From: Microcaldota archaeon
GTDB taxonomy: Archaea > Micrarchaeota > Micrarchaeia > Anstonellales > Bilamarchaeaceae
DNA length: 9,377 nt
Assembly: GCA_013331535.1 (NCBI GenBank)
Contig: DUGF01000074.1
Coordinates: 1-9,377, forward strand
Direction of reading: 5' to 3'
The number at the start of each line of letters is the position of its first letter. Position 1 is the stretch's first letter. Under the pieces are notes generated by a model. It was not told the DNA's origin, did not search any database, and saw only the letters and a list, made by a program, of their open reading frames with translations. The translations under genes and the position numbers were made by a program. Shown here one piece after another: positions 6,848-9,377 of the stretch.

Positions 6848-6869
6848 CATGCCCATATCCCTTTCTTTT
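6848..6869 (+). repeat. 22-bp direct repeat, copy 1 (at the tRNA 3' end)
   Basis: It begins CATGCCCATATCC and ends CTTTCTTTT, identical to 6984-7005. It starts on the last two tRNA bases (C72, A73). Its T-rich second half directly follows the tRNA and could act as the tRNA terminator. Confidence 0.9.
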
Positions 6870-6882
6870 GGGAAAAGAAAGG
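6860..6882. repeat. Perfect 10-bp inverted repeat
   Basis: CCTTTCTTTT, loop GGG, AAAAGAAAGG. The left arm is the end of direct repeat copy 1. The right arm is equally complementary to the end of copy 2 (6996-7005), so two exclusive foldings are possible. Confidence 0.9.
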
Positions 6883-6884
6883 TC

Positions 6885-6958
6885 TGGGGGTTCCCGATGG
6901 AACGACGATTCGTTCCATGGGCATCATAAACGGTTTGCCGTTTATGAATGTCGCCCCA
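6885..6958. other. Non-coding block with two hairpins inside a closing stem (candidate structured RNA or element core)
   Basis: TGGGG (6885-6889) can pair with CCCCA (6954-6958). Inside are a 9-bp perfect hairpin ATGGAACGA/TCGTTCCAT (6897-6905 with 6910-6918, loop CGAT), extended by CCC/GGG (6893-6895 with 6919-6921) past a bulged G6896, and a second 9-bp perfect hairpin CATAAACGG/CCGTTTATG (6925-6933 with 6938-6946, loop TTTG). The result is a three-way-junction shape on either strand. I recognise no RNA family, and no credible ORF covers it. The block lies between the tRNA 3' end (+) and the 3' end of the 120-aa gene (-). Confidence 0.55.
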
Positions 6959-6983
6959 AAGAAAACAATTTGAATATTATTAT

Positions 6984-7005
6984 CATGCCCATATCCCTTT
7001 CTTTT
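6984..7005 (+). repeat. 22-bp direct repeat, copy 2
   Basis: It is identical to 6848-6869, offset by 136 bp, with no matching bases outside the repeat on the left. A 14-bp part (ATATCCCTTTCTTT) recurs at 7078-7091 inside the 3' end of the 120-aa gene. Confidence 0.9.
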
Positions 7006-7022
7006 CTGTTTCGAGTTTGTAT

Positions 7023-7385
7023 TTATATCCCCGCGGTTTCCCGTATTCTTCTTATGAAATCTCTTACTTTATTTATTATATCCCTTTCTTTCGAAGAGGG
7101 GAGGCTGCCTTTTACATTCAATAGCTTCCATAACGTGGTATCTATCCTATCCAAGTCCTTAGAATCGCTCTTATGATTTTCAATCAATCTTGCCAAACCC
7201 TCAGTGTCCCCGCTCAAAACCAATGAACGGATGTTGGATTGCGACAGTTCCCTGCTTAAGAATCCAAAAAATCTTGACCAACGAGAAGGAGGTTTGGTTT
7301 CTTGCTGCTGAGACGCACCGTCGGAAGTAGATCTACCACGAGCCCCACTCACCTTTGTGAATGGAGGTACCTTAACTCGGCTCAT
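7023..7385 (-). CDS. Hypothetical protein, 120 aa, disordered N-terminus and helical C-terminus
   Basis: I do not recognise this protein. Residues 1-35 are rich in Ser, Gly, Gln, Lys and Pro (for example SDGASQQQETKPPSRW) and look disordered. Residues about 36-118 look alpha-helical and charged (RFFGFLSRELSQ, then TTLWKLLNVKG, then KERDIINKVRDFIRRIRE). No signal peptide or membrane segment is visible. A TTTAAA box about 29 nt before ATG 7385 argues for a real leaderless gene. It stands downstream of ftsZ on the same strand but behind a long U-rich tract, so it is probably a separate unit. Near its 3' end, 7078-7091 matches the repeats flanking the neighbouring hairpin block. Confidence 0.7.
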   Translation of the reverse strand: MSRVKVPPFTKVSGARGRSTSDGASQQQETKPPSRWSRFFGFLSRELSQSNIRSLVLSGDTEGLARLIENHKSDSKDLDRIDTTLWKLLNVKGSLPSSKERDIINKVRDFIRRIRETAGI

Positions 7386-7411
7386 GACAGAAATATATGC
7401 GCAAAAGAATT

Positions 7412-7417
7412 TTTAAA
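7412..7417 (-). promoter_or_regulatory. TATA-like box of the 120-aa gene
   Basis: TTTAAA is centred about 29 nt before ATG 7385, with a second AT-rich stretch (TTATTTATAT on the minus strand) just upstream. There is no Shine-Dalgarno site, so the start is predicted leaderless. Confidence 0.45.
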
Positions 7418-7447
7418 CATATAAATAACCCGGAGTAGACAAAGTGC

Positions 7448-7538
7448 GGAAAAATAAAAAATAGAAAATAAAAAAACAGAAAAGAAATAATAAAAAAAAG
7501 AAAAATAAAAAGAGAAAAAAGAAATTCCGGGGAAAAAA
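7448..7538 (-). terminator. Long U-rich tract behind ftsZ
   Basis: Reading on the minus strand, T6 follows two bases after the ftsZ stop, then CCCCGG, then about 75 nt of almost unbroken T-runs (4-8 T each, separated by single A, C or G). Oligo-U runs are the intrinsic termination signal in archaea. The length here is far more than the usual single run and should separate ftsZ from the 120-aa gene. Confidence 0.65.
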
Positions 7539-7539
7539 T

Positions 7540-8610
7540 TTATCCGAGAATTTCCAGGTCAGAGCTGAATGCACCCATAGATGCTGGTTCTTCGTCAGTT
7601 GAGCCGCCAACAATGCTCGCTCCTTTTACGCCGGTTACTATTGCGACAATTTCCAATTTACCGTCGTAATTCTGCATTATTCTTGCGCCCCACTTTACGT
7701 TAGCCTCTCCGTCCATTTTCTCTGTGATCATTTCACCGGCTTTTATTGCATCACCAAGTGTAAGATCTGCACCACCAGAGATGTGGATTAATGCACCTTT
7801 TGCACCTTCAAAGTCAACGTCAAGCAATCTGTTCTTTATGACCCCTTCGGAGGCTGCGCGAACCTTGTCTGTGCCTTTTCCTTCGCCAACTGCGATAAAT
7901 CCGACTCCACCACCCTGCATAATTGATCGAACATCTGCAAAGTCGATGTTAATCAAAGATGGCTGGGTAATCGTCCATACAAGGCCGCTGATTGCCCTTG
8001 CAAGGATTTCATCTGCAACCGCAAATGCTTCTGTCATTGGCAGGTTCGGGAACATCTGAACCAATCTGTTGTTGTCAAGAATAATTACCGAGTCGCAGAA
8101 TTTCTTTAATTTCTGAATACCCTCTTCTGCTTTCTTCTTTCTTGCTCTTTCAAGAGCAAATGGGTAGGTAACCATAGCAACTACGATTGCACCTTGTTCT
8201 TTTGCAACTTGTGCAACAACTGGGGCAGCACCACCACCAGTACCACCACCCATACCTGCGCAAACAAATGCGAGGTGAGCTCCTTCAAGCTCTTTTTCAA
8301 GCAATGGTCTGTCAACTTCTGCGGATTTTTCACCGATTTCCGGATAACCGCCCGCACCAAGTCCTTTTGTAACGGATCTGCCAATCAAAACCTTTCTTGC
8401 CCTTTCGTGGACAATATTCAAGTGCTGCTTGTCTGTGTTTACTGCAACAAGCTCTGTTCCTTTTACTCCTGATTTAATGAGTCTGTTTACAGTGTTGTTT
8501 CCAGCACCACCAACTCCGATTGTAACAATTCGAATTGTTTCGGAGCTTCCATCATCGCTCGTAGAGGGAGCTACTGTTTCGCCCATAACGGATTTTACCA
8601 AGTCTTCCAT
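7540..8610 (-). CDS. ftsZ: Cell division protein FtsZ
   Basis: This 356-aa tubulin-like GTPase forms the cytokinetic ring. Nucleotide-binding GVGGAGNN is at 32-39, the tubulin signature GMGGGTGGGAAP at 119-130, FPNLP at 187-191 and the T7 catalytic loop NIDFADV at 221-227. A second domain (about 235-330) ends in VAIVTGV. The tail after residue 330 is short and ends in SSDLEILG, a likely partner-binding peptide (SepF is the usual archaeal membrane anchor; none is visible here). The start at ATG 8610 has GGTG 7 nt upstream; no in-frame alternative start exists before the upstream TAA at 8646-8644. GGT-rich Gly codons suggest high expression. The gene lies behind an unusual leader and before a long U-rich tract. 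I cannot tell FtsZ1 from FtsZ2 with confidence. Confidence 0.97.
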   Translation of the reverse strand: MEDLVKSVMGETVAPSTSDDGSSETIRIVTIGVGGAGNNTVNRLIKSGVKGTELVAVNTDKQHLNIVHERARKVLIGRSVTKGLGAGGYPEIGEKSAEVDRPLLEKELEGAHLAFVCAGMGGGTGGGAAPVVAQVAKEQGAIVVAMVTYPFALERARKKKAEEGIQKLKKFCDSVIILDNNRLVQMFPNLPMTEAFAVADEILARAISGLVWTITQPSLINIDFADVRSIMQGGGVGFIAVGEGKGTDKVRAASEGVIKNRLLDVDFEGAKGALIHISGGADLTLGDAIKAGEMITEKMDGEANVKWGARIMQNYDGKLEIVAIVTGVKGASIVGGSTDEEPASMGAFSSDLEILG

Positions 8611-8641
8611 AGTTATACACCTTTTTTCTGGTCGCCAGCAT
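8552..8641 (-). CDS. Putative 29-codon upstream ORF overlapping the ftsZ start
   Basis: ATG 8641 stands 4 nt after AGGAGGT (8652-8646), the strongest Shine-Dalgarno match in the window. The frame is +1 relative to ftsZ and ends in TGA 58 nt inside ftsZ. The product would be very basic (MLATRKKVYNYGRLGKIRYG followed by RNSSSLYER). A strong ribosome site that does not serve ftsZ itself suggests translational control of ftsZ, or coincidence. No homology is claimed. Confidence 0.35.
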   Translation of the reverse strand: MLATRKKVYNYGRLGKIRYGRNSSSLYER

Positions 8642-8645
8642 TTTT

Positions 8646-8652
8646 ACCTCCT
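8646..8652 (-). promoter_or_regulatory. Strong Shine-Dalgarno site in the ftsZ leader
   Basis: AGGAGGT on the minus strand, 4 nt before ATG 8641 and 35 nt before the ftsZ ATG, too far to serve ftsZ directly. The ftsZ start has its own weaker AAGGTG (8623-8618). Confidence 0.6.
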
Positions 8653-8712
8653 GTAGACACATGTGCGCCTTACGGGAGTGAAATTCTGGTGCCTATCTCG
8701 TAAAAAGAGTTA

Positions 8713-8718
8713 TTTAAA
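8713..8718 (-). promoter_or_regulatory. TATA-like box of ftsZ
   Basis: Reading CTTTTAAATAAC on the minus strand. With a start about 26 nt downstream (near 8689), the ftsZ mRNA would carry a leader of about 79 nt, unlike the leaderless genes around it. Confidence 0.5.
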
Positions 8719-8796
8719 AGCATTCGTTTTTACGACGATGAGATTGAACCACGACCGTGTAGCAGATTCAACAGATACAGAAGCTGTGAGATAGAG

Positions 8797-8824
8797 TTTT
8801 AAATACATTTAGTAAATACATTTA
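8797..8824 (+). promoter_or_regulatory. vapB promoter with tandem operator-like repeat
   Basis: TTTTAAATA (8797-8805) is the likely TATA box. TAAATACATTTA occurs at 8800-8811 and again at 8813-8824, separated by one G. Each copy is a near-palindrome (TAAAT, two bases, ATTTA). Overlap with the TATA box and proximity to ATG 8834 suit an operator bound by VapB or VapBC, which typically repress their own promoter. Confidence 0.55.
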
Positions 8825-8833
8825 TCGAGAAAT

Positions 8834-9037
8834 ATGGTCAGGGTTATCACGATAATGGACGATGTGTACGCGGAATTATACCGAATCAAACGAGCAAAGG
8901 GAATGAGCTTTAGCGAAGTGCTTAGATATTTGGTTAAAGAAAGAGAAGAAAAGCGGAACATATTGGTATTCGCAGGTAGCATAAGCGAATTGGATATAGA
9001 CACGCGCGTGATTGAAAGGATGAAAAGGAATAAATAG
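8834..9037 (+). CDS. vapB: VapB-family antitoxin
   Basis: This 67-aa protein has the N-terminus typical of archaeal VapB antitoxins: a beta-strand VRVITIMDDVYAEL followed by a helix-turn-helix-like dimer unit KRAKGMSFSEVLRYLV (about residues 18-34). A charged C-terminal half (KEREEKRN, then SELDIDTRVIERMKRNK) would wrap around and inhibit the toxin. It precedes vapC by 26 nt, the usual antitoxin-first order. The predicted start is nearly leaderless, 33 nt after the TATA centre. Divergent from ftsZ; no functional link to division is implied. Confidence 0.85.
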   Translation: MVRVITIMDDVYAELYRIKRAKGMSFSEVLRYLVKEREEKRNILVFAGSISELDIDTRVIERMKRNK

Positions 9038-9051
9038 AATTGAAATTGTAG

Positions 9052-9057
9052 GGTGAT
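9052..9057 (+). promoter_or_regulatory. Shine-Dalgarno site of vapC
   Basis: GGTGAT, 6 nt before ATG 9064, matches the archaeal 16S tail. It selects ATG 9064 over the out-of-frame ATGs at 9056 and 9060. Confidence 0.7.
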
Positions 9058-9063
9058 GGATGA

Positions 9064-9377
9064 ATGGAAAAGATTTGCCTCGATACAGACGTCATTGTTG
9101 ATTTTCTGCGTGGAGATGAAACAATCGTTAAAAAAATACAGTATTATGCCGACAAGGAAGAAATATGTATGACTTCAAATTCGCTTTTTCAAATTATGGT
9201 TGGAGTAAAAAACGGGGAGGCACTTTCTGCTTTCACAAACAATATAAGCGTCCTTGATTTTGGAAGAAAAACTGCAGAGACTGCGGCAAGAATAATAGAT
9301 GAGGCAAGAGACAGAGGAAAAGAATTTTCAGTTGATAATGTAATCACTGCGGCAACATGTATTGAAAATAACTCGTT
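9064..9377 (+). CDS. vapC: VapC-family PIN-domain toxin, 3' partial
   Basis: The first 104 residues are present and the C-terminus lies outside the window. VapC toxins are Mg2+-dependent RNases with a PIN fold. The start MEKICLDTDVIVDFLRG gives the first catalytic Asp (D7). SVDNVITAATCIENN (residues 89-103) gives a later conserved acid, D91. The second family position, normally Glu in a pattern like T-x-x-x-x-x-E-L-x-x-G, reads TSNSLFQIMVG, so Gln43 replaces the Glu four residues before Gly47. The toxin may be weak or inactive, or another acid may substitute. The remaining acids lie beyond the window end. It is co-transcribed with vapB. Confidence 0.85.
   Translation, partial: MEKICLDTDVIVDFLRGDETIVKKIQYYADKEEICMTSNSLFQIMVGVKNGEALSAFTNNISVLDFGRKTAETAARIIDEARDRGKEFSVDNVITAATCIENNS

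Larger units (their letters stand above)
6672..6849 (+). tRNA. tRNA-Ile (GAT) with two introns
   Basis: The acceptor stem GGGCCCG (6672-6678) pairs perfectly with CGGGCCC (6842-6848), discriminator A73 at 6849, CCA not encoded. The D-stem is GCTC (6681-6684) with GAGC (6779-6782); G26 is at 6783. The anticodon stem TTCGA (6784-6788) pairs with TCGAA (6815-6819); the loop after splicing is CTGATAA with anticodon GAT (6791-6793). The variable loop is AGGTC; T-stem TTGAG/CTCAA with loop TTCAAAT. Removing introns 6687-6770 (D-loop, between positions 15 and 16) and 6795-6813 (canonical 37/38) gives a 75-nt tRNA with D-loop AGTCCGGTTG, which closes perfectly. Introns outside 37/38 are known in Thermoproteales and some DPANN archaea. 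The gene starts 17 nt after the microprotein stop. Confidence 0.93.

Noticed and set aside
6848..7005. Integrated element with attL/attR at the tRNA
   Set aside because: Only two tRNA bases lie within the repeat and no integrase or cargo is enclosed; kept only as one possible origin of the repeats.
6848..7091. CRISPR array
   Set aside because: There are only two full repeats with a hairpin-filled gap much longer than a spacer, and no cas genes.
6868..7176. Open frame (+) crossing the hairpin block
   Set aside because: It reads through perfect hairpins and antisense to the 120-aa gene, has no ribosome site or TATA box, and its composition is not protein-like.
7413..7613. Phe/Leu-rich open frame (-) over the U-rich tract
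   Set aside because: The hydrophobic stretch is only translated poly-T; it overlaps the ftsZ tail out of frame.

Overview
The window looks like a compact archaeal chromosome segment. The evidence is archaeal-type gene content (TruD, Trm1 with a C-terminal zinc ribbon, a free-standing Mre11, FtsZ, VapBC), TATA-like TTTAAA boxes about 25-30 nt before many start codons with no room for a ribosome site (leaderless genes), and a tRNA gene carrying two introns with bulge-helix-bulge geometry. Small gaps, convergent genes overlapping by 4-8 bp and an intron in a tRNA D-loop would suit an ultrasmall DPANN archaeon, perhaps Micrarchaeota-like. That placement is inference.

Layout. Bases 1-2308 (+) hold an iron module: a DtxR-type repressor with a C-terminal FeoA/SH3 domain (5' end outside the window), then FeoB. 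Bases 2349-4747 (+) hold a tRNA-modification pair, truD then trm1, with its own promoter; trm1 has a strong Shine-Dalgarno site. Bases 4740-5396 hold two small divergent genes (a 97-aa conserved-type archaeal unknown on - and a winged-helix protein on +) with interlaced promoters. Mre11 (-) ends tail-to-tail with the winged-helix gene. Its promoter appears to be a palindromic TTTAAA that also serves a 27-aa single-span membrane microprotein (+) which is easily overlooked.

Bases 6672-6849 encode tRNA-Ile(GAT) with a canonical 37/38 intron (19 nt) and a non-canonical D-loop intron (84 nt). The D-loop intron contains a copy of the 3' D-stem strand and also an 11-bp antisense match to the real 3' D-arm. 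Just behind the tRNA is a 158-bp non-coding block bounded by 22-bp direct repeats and packed with perfect hairpins. It has no match to any RNA family I can recognise.

Bases 7023-8720 (-) hold a 120-aa orphan protein, a long U-rich putative terminator, and ftsZ. The ftsZ gene has an unusual leader of roughly 80 nt with a strong Shine-Dalgarno site that feeds an overlapping out-of-frame 29-codon uORF. Bases 8797-9377 (+) hold a vapBC toxin-antitoxin locus with a tandem 12-bp operator-like repeat over the promoter. The VapC, cut off by the window end, carries Gln where the family has a catalytic Glu.

Functional links: Trm1 modifies G26 of tRNAs, and the tRNA-Ile here has G26, which lies inside the intron-complementary stretch. 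Leaderless first genes with Shine-Dalgarno sites on internal operon genes is the general translation pattern; ftsZ is the exception. The most promising undescribed items are the tRNA-Ile D-loop intron architecture, the repeat/hairpin block behind it, and the ftsZ leader.
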